A stretch of 64,000 nt of DNA from Pempheris klunzingeri (GCF_042242105.1 NC_092032.1:19852415-19916414), one strand, 5' to 3'. Shown: positions 1 to 12,472, numbered from the stretch's first letter. A program made the numbers and translations. Notes: generated by a model not told the origin, from the sequence alone.

Positions 1-757
1 AGATGTAGAAGTTTTAGAGCAAATGCAGAATAGGCAGATCTATTATATACACATTTGTTTTTTTAAATTATGCCTCAGTTCAGTCAAATCAGAGACGTAT
101 GAGTGAGAAACCAACACAGCTGGAGGTTTGATTGATTTCACAGCTATAAAAGAGGATAAAGAACCAGAACAATGTTTTTTTTTTTAGCTTAATTTAGATT
201 TTACTGGTCCTGTTTGGTCTGAAAGGGTAAAAACAGACACATTTTCCTCCCCTATGACTTAAATTAGTCCCAAAAGATTAAAGAAAGTAGAAATAATATA
301 TTAGTAAATGTACTTCTTCACGTCACCACTGCTATCATGACACATGGTGGCAGTTTGGCTCTTTAAATGGATGAAACAAGTAGAAGGCTGCGTATTGAAT
401 ACAGATATTGGTCAGTATTGATCACATCAGTGCATCTCTATTAGTGGAAGCTGCTTGAGGAAGGCAAACCACCACAGACAAGACAAATCAGAGATTAACT
501 GCAGAGACAGACAGAGAAAAAAAGACCCCGAGCGGCTGGAGCTCCTCAGGTTTCACCACGTTTATCAATAAGCAAGCAGAAAATCATGTTCTAGTCTATT
601 AAATGTCTGACCACATCATGCAGAAAGAGTCAAACTAGCCGCAGTGGCTAATGTCGACCCGCTCACAAGGTCAGCCCCATGCCAAACAAAACCAGGCTAA
701 GCTAACTGTTAGCATCAGCTCGGTAACGGGCCCCAGAACGATGTTACCCCGCAGACC
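1..757. other. putative pdha1 intron 1; no other gene seen
   Basis: If the exon at 764-823 is real, this is the start of intron 1 of that minus-strand gene. I see no second exon here. The stretch from about 600 to 960 is more GC-rich than its surroundings and looks like promoter-proximal DNA; the rest is AT-rich and featureless. Confidence 0.4.
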
Positions 758-763
758 ACTCAC

Positions 764-823
764 CACATTCCTGCCAGTGATCCGACAAAGTGCGTTAGAG
801 ATAATGGTTAACATATTTTGCAT
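764..823 (-). CDS. pdha1: probable first coding exon of pyruvate dehydrogenase E1 alpha (partial)
   Basis: On the minus strand an ATG at 823 opens 20 codons (MQNMLTIISNALCRITGRNV) ending at a good splice donor, GTG|GTGAGT, at 763-758. The peptide is hydrophobic and basic with no acidic residue, as expected of a mitochondrial presequence. It resembles what I recall of the start of fish PDHA1 (a methionine pair followed by LTIISN and an R-rich stretch); human PDHA1 also starts with a short presequence exon. PDHA1 is the catalytic alpha subunit of the mitochondrial pyruvate dehydrogenase complex. Human PDHA1 lies on Xp22, as do the orthologues of the next four genes, which supports the call. The remaining exons would lie left of position 1, so positions 1-757 would be intron 1. 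The name rests on one short exon and remembered similarity; another mitochondrial protein is possible. Confidence 0.55.
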
Positions 824-1620
824 GCTACTGAACGACAACCCGGCGCTAAAGGGATTAAAACGGCGGATGTTAGTCGCTGCTGGCCGCTAATTCCGTGTTA
901 GTGTCCGTCTGCGAAACGACTCCGGGGGAACAACGGCGGCGCCGAACAATGGTTCCCCTTCACAGGTTTTATAGCCGCCCGAATTAATTTAATTTAATAC
1001 AAAACAGTTCAAAATGACCATATAATTAATTATAACACATACAAATAAGTAAAATATAAATAAATACATAAAAATAGTCCATGCTAATGATTAAAATAGC
1101 AAATATATAGAAATGACACACCTGGCGTTGTTAATTTAGACTAATTAGAGGAGCACATTTTAAGTTTTACAGGCAGATTAGAGATTACAGGCAAGTTTTA
1201 AAAAGCCCTTTTGTTGACAGAATATCTATATAATTAAGTAGACCACAAAATTAGCTTTGTAATATGTAATCAAATCAAATGGTGCTAGTAATACTAATAA
1301 TAAAAGAGAAATTATTACATGTAACGAAAGTTGAATCAGGCATAGTAAAACATGTAGTTACGCAGGAAATAAAGATAAAAATAATAATTTAACAATTTAA
1401 ATTGTCAAAATGAAATTCTAAATTCTAAATGTGTACATTTATATATATGTACACATATTCATTTATAAATATTATAAATAATAATGGTGTTGTGACTCTC
1501 CATTAGAGGGGTGTCCCTTTAAGTTTAATTATCATAATATTCACCCACCAATGACCACGTGTAACAGATATAATGAAAGCAAAGACACGGGAACAACTGT
1601 ACAGTGAAGATAAATAAGAA
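824..1620. other. intergenic: pdha1 promoter side and AT-rich spacer
   Basis: Positions 824-970 hold a GC-rich segment with CGGCGGCGCC and several CpGs just upstream of the minus-strand exon at 764-823, consistent with its 5' UTR and promoter. From about 975 to 1620 the DNA is very AT-rich, and I see no gene in it. Confidence 0.4.
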
Positions 1621-1630
1621 TTTATTTATT
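1621..1630 (-). terminator. candidate acot9 polyadenylation signals
   Basis: The plus-strand sequence TTTATTTATT gives two overlapping AATAAA hexamers on the minus strand, about 490 bp downstream of the acot9 stop codon. They are the clearest pair on that side, so the 3' UTR would run to roughly 1600. No transcript evidence is available. Confidence 0.45.
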
Positions 1631-2117
1631 GCATCAAGAGTAGACACAAATTACAGACGCGCTCCTCCCTCTCGCAGCAGTCTGACACACTCACAATAAA
1701 GCTTCCCACTCAACAGAAAAAAGAGTTTTGTGCGTATAAGCAGCAGCAGAATATAAAAATGTAATGTGACCGTAAAGCCGTGCGAATCAAGAATAAATGA
1801 GGTTATAACAAGGCCGGGAAGAACTGAACGCTTGCTTCATCTCCGTCAGTCAAACTTGACTGTCGAGAAGCTGTAAACGCTGATTCACGGCTGCAGCCAC
1901 AGTCACAGCCGTGAAACACAGAGGAAAGAAAATATAAACGAGTAACAAAAGAACCGTAGAGGACGTCAACATGTAAACAGCACAAAGTGACAGGACTCAA
2001 ACAAGGTCACATGATATAAAAAGGATGTATCTGTTACGCTGAATTGACCTGTGACACACACACTCACTCACACACTCACTCATCGGTCAGGGGATGAAAG
2101 GCGTTGACATGTTGCCT

Positions 2118-3534
2118 TCAGTGCTCCACCGCCTGATTAAAGTGTCGCTTCCCGTCCAGGTACAGCATCGACTCTGTGGGACAGACACATCAGACTCTTG
2201 AGATGATTAAAACGTCTAATAAAAGTCTCCCAGTGGTGGAAAGTAACTAAGTAGATTTACTTAAGCAATGAACTTAAGCACAGATTCAGGATACTCTCAC
2301 TTTACTTGAGTTATTTCAGTTTGTGCAACTTTGGACTTCTATTCATTCCCATACAACACATACATGTATGTTTTCTATATACATCTATTTTTATATTTGC
2401 ATTTATTGTTATATTTTGTAATATACCTTGTTTTTGCTCTAATTCGGCAACTGACACTTTATTTCGGCACCTTTTCTGTTGCTGTAACAAGTACATTTTG
2501 GGATAAATAAAGTCTCTCTTACTCCACGACATCTCAGAGACAAATATTGTACTTTTTACTCCACTTTATGAGCAGAAAATAAAAGGGTATTTTTAAATCT
2601 GGATCCCTTTTGTTCATATCTTGGTAGGGATAAAAAGTGTTGGAACTGGTCCAGTAGATCACCTCAGCCTGCAGTCACAAAGCAGGCTGCACCCGATCAC
2701 AGTAGGTCCACTAACACTGCGTTTTATTTATAGCTCTGGAAGTGGAAAACGTGAGTAACATCTGTGATATTTAATGGAAACTCTAAATATCCACGGATTC
2801 AGCTCCTGTTAACAGGAAAAGTTCCCGGTGGCGTTAGCAGAAACCTTATCTGTCCCTGAACAGTAAAAGATGAACTGAAACAGTGTTGTGGTGAGAACTG
2901 TCTGTGCTTTTCACAGAATGATGTGAGAAAAACCTTGAGGGACTTTTGGCTTGTTGTTCACATGCAGTACTTGGCGAGTACAGCTGAATATTTTCTCTCC
3001 GCATTTGAGAAACTTAAACCACTTTTAAAGATCTCAGTGTGGCAGCTGCAAAACAGGCTACAATGGCTGCATTGTATTCCTATGGGGCAACTGCATCTGA
3101 TCAAAGTAGGTCCACAAAAAGTGCTTGTTTTAGCCACTGACAGGCTCAGATTGTTATTCTAAGTGTCTGACAGCATTATGGAAAGGATCCCTGCAGAGAG
3201 ATCCTTTTGGTTTAACCACAAACAGACGTTATCGCGCTCTCTTAAAACACACCAGACTCCATTGATAAAAACAGCCATTTTACCCCACAGAACACAGGAG
3301 CTGCTGGTCTACTGTTGCCTCAATCAGTTAGTTAGTTTGCGTTATTGTGCCACTTTAAAGGGTTAGTTTGGATCCAACACAATATTTTTTGTAACACACA
3401 ACACCACAAACAGTCTAACCAATTGAGATGTGGTAGACCAGCTACTCCAGTGCTCTGTGAAGTAAAATTACTGTTTTTCTGAATGGAGTCTGGTGTGTGA
3501 CACCAAAAAAGAATGGAAAAATAATCTTTGTGTC

Positions 3535-3587
<53 letters not shown>

Positions 3588-6500
3588 TGTCGTGACTCAC
3601 CTCCGTACGTCATTGGAATGATGTTGGGGACATCGCGGTCAGAGAGGAAGGTGAAGTGGAAGACGTTGGTGGTGTTGTGCTGACGGGTCAGCGGGTCGAA
3701 CACCTCGGTGTGAACTCTGACCTGGATGTATTTCTCCTGTGTGTAACACACCTGAAACACACACACACACAGACAGATATTAGCTGCAGGTGGTGGTTTA
3801 GGACACTTTAAAACGCCCCACAGTGAAGCAGAGGGTTAAAACAGACTCTCTGACCTGTGATGAGAGCAGCAGCAGGGAGCCGATCTCCACAGGTTTCTGG
3901 AAGAGGATATCATCAACAGCCACCAGACTCGGCCGACATCCTCTGCAGCAGCAACCGGAGCAAAGACAACAAACTTTTTAACATCAAACCGATAATCTGC
4001 ATGATAAAACGCGGTGCTGCGTCTGTTCTTAAAAGCTCTCACCCGTAGGAGCAGGCGTTGGCCCAGCCCAGCTCGTAGGCTTTCCTCATCAGAAAGCCTC
4101 CAAATATCCTGTTGAAGATGTTCCTCTCCTGCTCGACACACGGCACACATATCAAAGACACAGATATTTTCCAGCTGAAACTCTTCAAACTGTTTTTAGG
4201 GCAAGGGAGTGATAAACTAAATGACAGGACGTCTACTGGAGGAATTATGAGGAACACTGGCCACAATAATACGCATTTAAAAATCATCTTTTCCTTTTAG
4301 ATAAACAAATACAGGAAAACATACAACTTGAGGGCTGGTGTCTTATTAAACTAAATATATGATACTGAAAGACTTAATTTAACAACAAGCATTCCTTTAT
4401 AAAGAATAAAGTGTTCATAACACTTTAAGTTTCATCCTAAAACTGTGAATCAGAACAAACTGGGATGTTTCCACTAAATACCAAAAAAAAAACCCAACTC
4501 AAAGGACTGCCAATGTAACAAGATCACAGGATAGAATATAGGTCTTAACATACATCCTCCCTTTGTGTATTTTGTCCCTCCTGCTGCTCCTTCCTCTCAC
4601 CTGAGGGTGGCAGATCTCCAGTCCTTTCAGTTTGGCGTCTTCCATCCACAGCGAGTTTGGAGGCAGAACTCTGCTGCGGAAACTGACCGTCCTGCAGGAG
4701 AAGAATAACAACTTCTTTAGCTGTACTACAGCCTGAATACGAGCTTCTACATCGAGGCGTTTTTGCAGTATCTCAGTCGTACTTGGTGTCCAGCGTGTTG
4801 AGGAACAGACTGTGTACGATCTTCCTCTCCTCGTCGGTGGGAGCCACCTTCAGCAGCGACGCAGTACTCAGCTCCACACGGCGGGATTTATTCGCTGGAA
4901 ACCACAAACGCACACATACACACATAAGTTACATATTCCAGGTTCAACATGATTGGCAGTAAATCCAGTAGATCGCCTCAGCTGGCAGCTACAAAACGGC
5001 CTGCAATGTAGTCCTTTGGAGCAACTGCATCTGATCAAAGTAGGTCCACTAAAAGAGCTTGTTTGATCCACTGACAGGCTCAGAGTGTTATTCTAAGTGT
5101 GTGACAGCATCATGGAAAGGATCCCTACAGAGAGAGACCTGGAAGATCCTTTTGGTTTAACCACAAACAGCCATTATATCGCTCTCTGCACACACACCAG
5201 ACTACATTCACTAAAACAGGGATTTTACCTCATAGAACAGAGGAGTTGCTGGTCTACTGCTGCCACAATCAGTTAGTTAGTTTGTGTTACTGTATGACTA
5301 TTAAGTCATACAATGGTTTTAAAGTGTTAGTTTGCACCCAAATTAATCCTTTGAAACACAAAAGTCACAGTCACATCTCCTGTGTTCAGCAAGGTAAAAT
5401 CACTGCTTTTGTGAATGTAGTCTGGTGTGTGTGCAGAGAGCGATATAACGTCTGTTTGTGGTTAAACCAAAAGGATCTTCCAGGTCTCTCTCTGTAGGGA
5501 TCCTTTCCATGATGCTGTCACACACTCAGAATAACACTCTGAGCCTGTCAGTGACTAAAACAAGAACTTTTAGTGGTCCACCCCTGGAGGATTATCTTAT
5601 CTTGACCAAGGTTATGTCAGGATGTTATACCTTCTCCTTCCTGGAAAATGTTCTCCTCCTCTGGTCCGTCTGGTCTCAGAGGATTTACAAAAGCTGCCCT
5701 GAAATACGAGAGAGAAAGTCTAGATTATATGGACTCTATACGCTGATATAATGAGTCTCACTGTTTCCTGTTTATTCTGTGCTGTAAAGATGCATTTTAT
5801 AGTTTCAGCCCATTTAATTTTCACAATTTTCCTACCTCTTGTTTTCTGGGTCTCGGGCCACCATGACAAATGTAGCATCCAGAACTGGGGAATAAGCTCC
5901 ATCATGGAACTGAAGGAAGAGTCACATTATTAGGATTCTTATTTTCAGACATTTCTCTGTGGACATCTGATGTTAACTGTGATGCTAATGCCTGATGCTA
6001 ACATCTTCTGCTAACTCTGCTACTAACATTGCTGCAATCAAACAATCTGCTTTATTCTCAGGTGTGGATCCTTTTTGTTTAGCAAAGAACAGCCATTATA
6101 TCGCTGTCTTGAAAGCCACCAGACTCCATTGACAAAACCACTCATTCTACGTCACAGAATATAGGAGTTGCTGATCCTCCGCTGCCTTAATCAGTTAGTT
6201 TGTTTGTGTTATTGTACATTACAAATATATATAAACTAACCCTTTAAAACACCAAAATCACACAATAACACAAACAAAGTGAGACACTGAGGCAGCAGTA
6301 GACCAGCAACTTCTGCAACTTCTGCAGGGTAAAATTACTGTTTTTGTGAATGGAGTCTGGTGTGTTTGCAGAAAGCGATATAACAGCTGTTTGTGGTTAA
6401 ACCAAAAGGATCTTCCAGGTCTCTCTCTGTAGGGATCCTTTCCATGACGCTGTCACACACTTAGAATAACACTCTGAGCCTGTCAGTGGATCAAACAAGC

Positions 6501-9500
6501 ACTTTTAGTGGATCTACTTTGATCAGGTGCAGATTACATTACAGCTATTGCAGTCTGTTTGGTGTCTGCCGACTGAGGCGATCTACCGGACCAATTCCAA
6601 CACTTTTTTCTTGTTTTCCTCTGCTGATATGGTTAATCATAGGCCCATTTCAACTGTCTGATCTCACCAGAACAACCTCTTTTTTCTTATGTATTATATA
6701 TATTAGTTCTGCTTGTCCATGTAGACAGTGAAGGGTGTCTACCTGTGACATGTGCATCTTGGCTTCAATAGAGGTCTTTCCCACCCACGTCACGTGACCC
6801 GTGAACTTGATGTCACAGTCAGGATAGATGACGTGCTGCCTCATGTCTGTCCGACAAAGAAACAACAAGAGAAAGTCTTTATTGAGGAACTGCAGGTGGT
6901 GAAACGACCACTTCAGAGAAACGTGGCGACTGATGAACAAACCGAGGTTTTAAGTGATTGTTTTTTTTGACAATAAGGTTGACACTTCAATTTTCATATA
7001 TATTATATTCAGTAGTTTAATATTAGTGCAGTGGAGTGAAAAGTACAATATTCTTTCTTTTAAAATATTGTACTTTATTATTATTATTCAGTGGCTTTTT
7101 ATCCTCAATGTTACATTATAGATTCAATGTATTCTATTTTTACGATTATTCTTATCTTATTCATTTTAATATATCTATAATTGTATTTTTATAATAATTT
7201 ATTTATCATTTATTTATTAATTCAAGTTTCCACCTTATATTACATTAGTGTTTTTCTTTTTTTCTTTAATTTATTTGTCGTAAAGCACTTTCAGTCGCCT
7301 TCGTCTCCTGTATCACTATCATCATTATTATTATTATTCATTAATATTATTATTAGTAGTAGTGGTAGTAGATACTGTTACTCACTGTTCAGACCAAACC
7401 AAACAAACTTCAGCTGCGATCGTAGCCTAAACGCGAGCGACTCTTACCGATCTTGTCCACCAGGGCGGTGACGATGGACAGAGGAGACCTCTTCAGAGCC
7501 GGATTATAGGTGTGAGAGTAAGAGATGAGGACTGCGCAGGGACACGAGGAAGAAAACGTGTCACTGTTTGACTGCGTTGAATATAATCATAAAAACAAGC
7601 GAGCGCTATAGTGATACCTGCTAAACTGTCCAAGTCCTCCAGGATTCTGCCGAACCTGGACAGAGACAGAGGAAGAGTTACAGGAAGTAGTCTGTTAACC
7701 TGCACATGGGTTCTGGTGGTTTTCCACCATCATTGTGAGGACAACATCCCTGTTCAACTGAAAGCTGGACTCAAGTAACAGACAGTTTTGAGCTCTCTGT
7801 TCTTTTGCCACGACAGTATAATCAGGAAAATGTTCACTGAGCTGATAAATCAGGTGAGAAGTCGGCTCATTGACTTCCATCCAATCAGACTTCTGTTTGG
7901 AGCCAGTGGAGTCGCCCCCTGCTGGACATTAGATTCAGGTTTAAGGCTTCACTGCTCAGACTCAGAAGCTACAAACACTTATTTTACACACTCTGTGCCT
8001 CAAGTTGAATATTTTCAGTTTGCACGACACGTGAATCTGCCTGATTCCTTCACATCTCTTCCTCTCCTGCTTATTTGCATCTTTGCATTGACTTTGAATG
8101 TAATTCAGCAGCAGGAAAAACAAACACACCTTTAGGTTTCTGCGTTTAGGTGTGATGGTTAAGGTCAGGGTAAGGAGCTGAGCGTCCTCGCAACTATAGG
8201 AGGAGAATGAAGACATGGATGTGTGTGTGTGTGTGTGCACCTGACAGTGTTGTGGAAGGTCAGGTATTTCTCTCGGAGCTGTGGCTCGGAGCCCAGGGGC
8301 AGGTGGACCTCCAGGTAGCTGTCCTTCATCGTCTTGGCAGGAAGGTCGCTCTGAGACTTTGCCAACATGGACGACAGCGACACGCGCTCCGACATGGCCT
8401 GCTGATGGTCGCTGCACACACGATTATTGAACGATTTTTTATTACTTTTCATACATGTGAATATCCAGCATTTACTGTTTATAACAAACAAAAGCAGATG
8501 CATAAAAACTGTAAATTAAATAAATAATCACTCAAAAGAATGGCAGACCAAATGTGAGTAAATAAAACAAACAGTGTTCTCACACTGCTGCTGTTTGTGT
8601 TTGTACAAAAACATGTTTGTACGGCTTAAAGTGATGGTGAAAGACGCTCTACCTTCATTACAAGTAAAATCTTACTCAAGTAAAAGTACAGACTTATTAC
8701 CAGCAGCATGTAGGAGCATTTTAGTTTGTCAATGTGGAGCCACATTAGATATTTTATGTACTACTGGGTAATATAGTCATCATGTCATATAAATATAAGC
8801 ATATCTTGTGTTTTTTTGTGTATAAAAGTAGTAAAAAGTCAAATAAATGTAAAGGTTTCTTCATATTTATACATCTATCTTATTAATAAAAAAAAAGAAA
8901 AGAATATAGCTTATCATTATTTTCCATTGTTGGATACAAGAAGTATTTACAAACAGTGTTTTAGCTCTACTTGTTCGACACCACAACAAACCAAAAGAAA
9001 CAAGAGAGCACAAATATAATCATGTTTTCTTGACGCTTCGACACAGATGGTTCAGTACCTCCAGTTAGTGGAAGCTCCTACGATTTCTCTTAGCCTGTTC
9101 CGCACTGAAAAACACACAAGAAAAAATCAGACCTTCTGTGTGTGAGTCCGTTCATCTGAGCGTGTGTGTGTGTGTGTGTTGTGCAATGAAAGTTCAAGGT
9201 TGTAGGTTTCATTCTGGCTCTGGAGTTTCACAAGCAGTGAGAGTTTTGTTTTTACAGCTGAGCCTTCAGGAACATCAGGTATCAGTAATGCCATAGATTC
9301 TCTTTAATATCCAAATTTAAGGGGGTAGTTTGGACTATTTGAAGTGGGGATTATGAGGTACTTTATGTATGTAACGTACCCAAAGCTAATGTATAGATGG
9401 CGGTCGGCACACCCCCCGTTTGGAGAGGCAGGAAGGAGTCCCGGCACGGACATTAAGTAATGTACGAAAACGGATTCTAGCCACCAAAGATGTTTTCACT

Positions 9501-12272
9501 GCTTTATATTGCTGTCAGACAGCCATTTCCACAGGGATCTGTAGCCCATCTCTCTTTCCCATTGCTCTCTTCAAAGCCACCAGACTCCACTGACAAAAAC
9601 AGTAATTTTACCCTACAGAACACAGGAGTTGCTGGTCTACCGCTGCCTCGATCAGTGAGCTAACATGTTAGTTTAGACATGAACTAACCATTTAAAACAC
9701 CAAAGTGACACTAAAAATACAAGCAAACTGGCCGATTAAGGCAGCGGTAGATCAGCAACTCCTGTGTTCTGTGAGGTAAAATTAATGGTTTTGTCAATGG
9801 AGTTTGGTGCCACTGAAGAGCGTGAGGAGAGAGACAGAATAGCTTCAGTTCCTCATGTGAAACAGCTGTCTGATGGACATCAGTTTTCCTGCTGCTGCCA
9901 TCCACAACAGTACCTTCTTAGCTTCTGTGCCGGGACTCCTGGCTGCTCCTCCTAACTGGGAATGTGCTGACCGCCATCTATTGTAGGTAATACAATACTG
10001 ACTATGGATGAGTAAGTAAAAAATCCAAACTATCTCTTTAAATGTACCATTCACTTATCTAAATTGCAAAATGTCCTTAATACCTGCTGGAGGCTACAGC
10101 TTATTTAGGAAAGAAGCATCATTAAGGAACCAGCTGGAACAAAAACACTGAAGTTTAGTGCCACAGAGGGAAGAAGAAAAAGAAGAAGGTTATCAGACCA
10201 CCAACGAATGCTGCAGGGATGGTTTAGCTCTACTGTGGAGGAGGGAAATCCAGCCCGGCTTGAACGCTAAATCCAGACCTACCAAAGGGCACAACAGGTG
10301 CACAGTAAAAGCTGCTGTCAGTGCCGAAACATGCAGGAGGAATCACCATGCAATTAGAGCAAATTAGAAGAGAACTACTACAGGCAGGAGTAGTGTGGTG
10401 TTAGGATTATTCTTGGTTTACACACCATTTGACACGTGTAAAAGTGGATTTCCTGCAAAGAAACACAAATGATTAAATTAAAAGGCTGGATGCACGAAGA
10501 GATCAGTTTGTGCAGTTTGGATTTGATTCACACAGACATTAAATGTGTTATGTTTCATTACATTAGTTCCACACTTTTATCTGAGGCACTGACGCCTCCA
10601 CAGGAGATGCAAGCACTGCTGAGGGTGTGATCAAAAAGTACATCTCTCTCAAGACAAACAACCAAACCTGTATTCGGCGCCATCGTACTTTGTGCAGAAA
10701 GGGTTTGTTTTTAGAGACATAAGCGAGCTTGTCAACTCTTTTCTTGAATGTATTTATTAAAGGTTTGATCTAAAATGTCTGTGAGATATTCCTAAAGCCC
10801 ATGATGATGTCTTCAGGTCACATGTTTGGTCTGACCGACAATCCCAAACTCAAAGAGGTGCAACTTTCCAAATTATATATTGAAAATTCATATTCAAAGA
10901 CTTTGAATGTTTGGCTTCTGTGTTTAAAATATGAGAGAATATGATTAATTATCAAAGTCGTTGTAAAACAGCAACATCAGACCTTGAACGCACCACCAAA
11001 GCTTCTAAACTGTAATTTAATTTTCTATTTGAACTGCAGAACAAAAGATGTGTGCAGCGATTCATAGATCTGCATCCAGGTAAGTCGGCAAAAACTGCAA
11101 TTCAACACAAAACATCACACTTCCTGTGCATAACGTGTCTGTAGCAGACCTATGATGAACCAGGTGGTTGATGAAGTCAAACAGGGAGCGTGGTTGGCGC
11201 CTCGTGGTCTCACCTTCGATCATGTCCGGCGCCTTGCCTTGCTTCAGCACGCCGCCTGTGCTGAACCGCCTGGTCGCCAAGGACGCAGCCGACCGCAGCA
11301 GCAGGAACCTGCGGCCCACACGAGGACAAGACAGAACACAAACAAACAAACTATGAGATGACGCCGAGGCAAAGGAGTCCAGTTACATCCACGCTCTCAC
11401 TCCTCTAATTATAACCACCCAGAGGCATCTTTAATCCTGCCCTGCTGCTCCACAGCGAACAGCTGAGCACACTCTACTTTCTCCACCACGTAAAACTGAT
11501 GCTGTTACCAGATACTTCAGATCTGTTCTGCAGCTTTGTTCAGCAACAATCTGCTCCAACTGGTTCCAGTGAAAACACAAGAGGGAAATATAACAGCGGT
11601 TAATCCTGAATCCTAAATGACAATAAGACTTTTACTCCATTATACAGAGAAATACATTTCATGATTTTATGAATGATTATATTAATGATACCTTCTTTTC
11701 ATCCCTTTGTTTTATATTAAGTGCCATCCCACCTCTATCTCTAAGAGATGGTGTTATTGTAATAAGGATTATACCAACAGAACCCCTTCTTATTTGAGTT
11801 GTACGTATATATGTAAGTTATTCATAATGTATTTTTACTATATTCCTCCTTTTTGATATCTATTAACAAACATATTTCCTTTCTTGAATGGATAATATCG
11901 CCATGACTGTTTGGAACTAATACACAAGTATAAGTTCATGAAACATAATTCATATTTAAGACCTGAAACTTAAACCTGAATATGTGAATTAGTTTGCCCA
12001 GTTATAATAACTTTACAAACACTTGGGTACAGACCTTTTCTGGCTTTGGTATGAACATGACACACCCTTTATTTGTACAGTAAATCCCCACCCAGTTTTT
12101 CCTTCATTCACTCAGCTAAAAAAAGCCATAAAACATCCCTGCAGGCCAACAAATCTTTGACACAGGTAGTTTACAAGCACTCCTCGCATCAATTAGAGTG
12201 CTAATATGCTAAGGGCTAGCATTGCTCTTGTAATTAGCAGCTTAAGTGTCCCACTGACCTCGGTGAGAGCAT
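2118..12272 (-). CDS. acot9: acyl-CoA thioesterase 9, mitochondrial
   Basis: Fifteen coding exons on the minus strand, in transcript order: 12259-12272, 11214-11308, 9059-9104, 8241-8411, 7618-7655, 7448-7531, 6743-6846, 5836-5909, 5631-5698, 4783-4894, 4601-4691, 4043-4128, 3855-3942, 3601-3751, 2118-2173. All joins have GT-AG borders and keep phase, giving 425 residues against about 439 in human ACOT9. ACOT9 hydrolyses fatty acyl-CoA to free acid and CoA in mitochondria. The N-terminus (residues 1-24) is basic, rich in L, A and S, and contains ATRRFSTGG, a typical matrix-targeting cleavage region. Hallmarks include MKDSYLEVHLPLGSEP, GHVTWVGKTS, ERNIFNRIFGGFLMRKAYEL and the terminal LYLDGKRHFN. 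The two-hotdog-domain layout is inferred from the family. The first coding exon supplies only 14 bases (MLSPR). Introns carry foldback repeats, and two donors abut CA repeats. The promoter side has a CCGGAA ETS-type site at 12451-12456. Identification is firm. Confidence 0.95.
2229..2580. repeat. hAT-type short non-autonomous element (CAGTGGTGGAAAGTAAC family)
   Basis: The segment begins CAGTGGTGGAAAGTAACTAA and contains the phrases about 'tactttactt' and 'tactccacttt' that mark a very common teleost non-autonomous repeat. Related pieces occur near 8630-8760, 13275-13340, 31050-31255 and 45095-45170. It lies in acot9 intron 14. Borders are approximate. Confidence 0.5.
3040..3500. mobile_element. 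foldback element, family F, copy in acot9 intron 14
   Basis: The left arm runs through GGCAACTGCATCTGATCAAA, GGATCC, CACACCAGACTCCATTGA and CACAGAACACAGGAGCTGCT. The right arm reads back the complements (GTAGACCAGC, GTAAAATTACTG, GAATGGAGTCTGGTGTG). The second arm is truncated near 3500, at the microsatellite. A separate fragment of the family is at about 2640-2740. Confidence 0.7.
3538..3585. repeat. (GT)n microsatellite next to the acot9 exon 14 donor
   Basis: About 24 GT units on the plus strand, read as (CA)n in the acot9 transcript. The run begins 15 bases downstream of the exon 14 splice donor (donor GT at 3600-3599). Confidence 0.95.
4965..5590. mobile_element. foldback element, family F, near-complete copy in acot9 intron 10
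   Basis: The left arm from about 4965 (TCCAGTAGATCGCCTCAG) passes through GTAGGTCCACTAAAAG, GGATCCCTACAGAGAGAGAC and CAGACTACATTCACTAAAAC to a short centre near 5290-5330. The right arm repeats everything in reverse complement, ending with CTTTTAGTGGTCC near 5585. The element is a snapback of about 600 bp with no coding capacity. It sits between acot9 exons 9 and 10. Confidence 0.75.
6060..6610. mobile_element. foldback element, family F, copy in acot9 intron 7
   Basis: It starts inside the left arm at GTGTGGATCC and continues through CCACCAGACTCCATTGAC to a centre near 6240. A full right arm follows, with AATGGAGTCTGGTGTGTTTG, AACCAAAAGGATCTTCCAGG and CGATCTACCGGACCAATTCC. The left terminus is missing. 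Confidence 0.7.
7800..7985. repeat. dispersed repeat, family H
   Basis: Contains GACTTCCATCCAATCAGACT and GTGGAGTCGCCCCCTGCTGG. The same phrases occur at about 30020-30265, and the reverse complement of the first at about 17340-17430. It lies in acot9 intron 4 and has no recognised coding capacity. Confidence 0.6.
9318..10045. mobile_element. inverted-repeat element, family G, with a family F core
   Basis: The left end reads GGGGGTAGTTTGGACTATTT, then a phrase about 'tagatggcggtcggcacacc'. The right end reads GCTGACCGCCATCTATTGTA, then AATCCAAACTATCTCTTTAA, so the two ends are inverted copies. Between them, about 9545-9810 is a compact family F hairpin. Related ends occur near 20185-20235 and 60590-60690. 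It lies in acot9 intron 2. Confidence 0.6.
10715..11000. repeat. diverged hAT-like repeat
   Basis: Phrases such as CCTAAAGCCCATGATGATGT followed by CTTCAGGTCACATGTTTGGT match, with divergence, a teleost repeat also present at 14519-14795, 30665-30890, 42350-42640, 43420-43870 and 63600-63720. It lies in acot9 intron 2. Confidence 0.4.
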
Positions 12273-12420
12273 TGTGGTATCCGGGGCTCGGGGGTCTAAA
12301 AAAGCCGGCGAGATGAGCAAACAGGAATGAAAAATCAGTTTTGCTCTTCAGGCTGCTGCTGCTGTGCCAAAGTGCCAGGAAATGGGCAGTGCACGGCTTC
12401 CGCGTTGGCATTCGGTCCCG

Positions 12421-12460
12421 CCCACTACGTCATGACGCATGACGAACGTCCCGGAAATGG
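12421..12460 (-). promoter_or_regulatory. putative acot9 core promoter elements
   Basis: About 150-190 bp upstream of the acot9 start codon lie ACGTCATGACG (12428-12438, resembling a CRE/ATF half-site pair) and CCGGAA (12451-12456, ETS core), with no TATA box. This suits a housekeeping mitochondrial gene. The assignment is motif-based only. Confidence 0.35.
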
Positions 12461-12472
12461 ATACTCCCTCAG

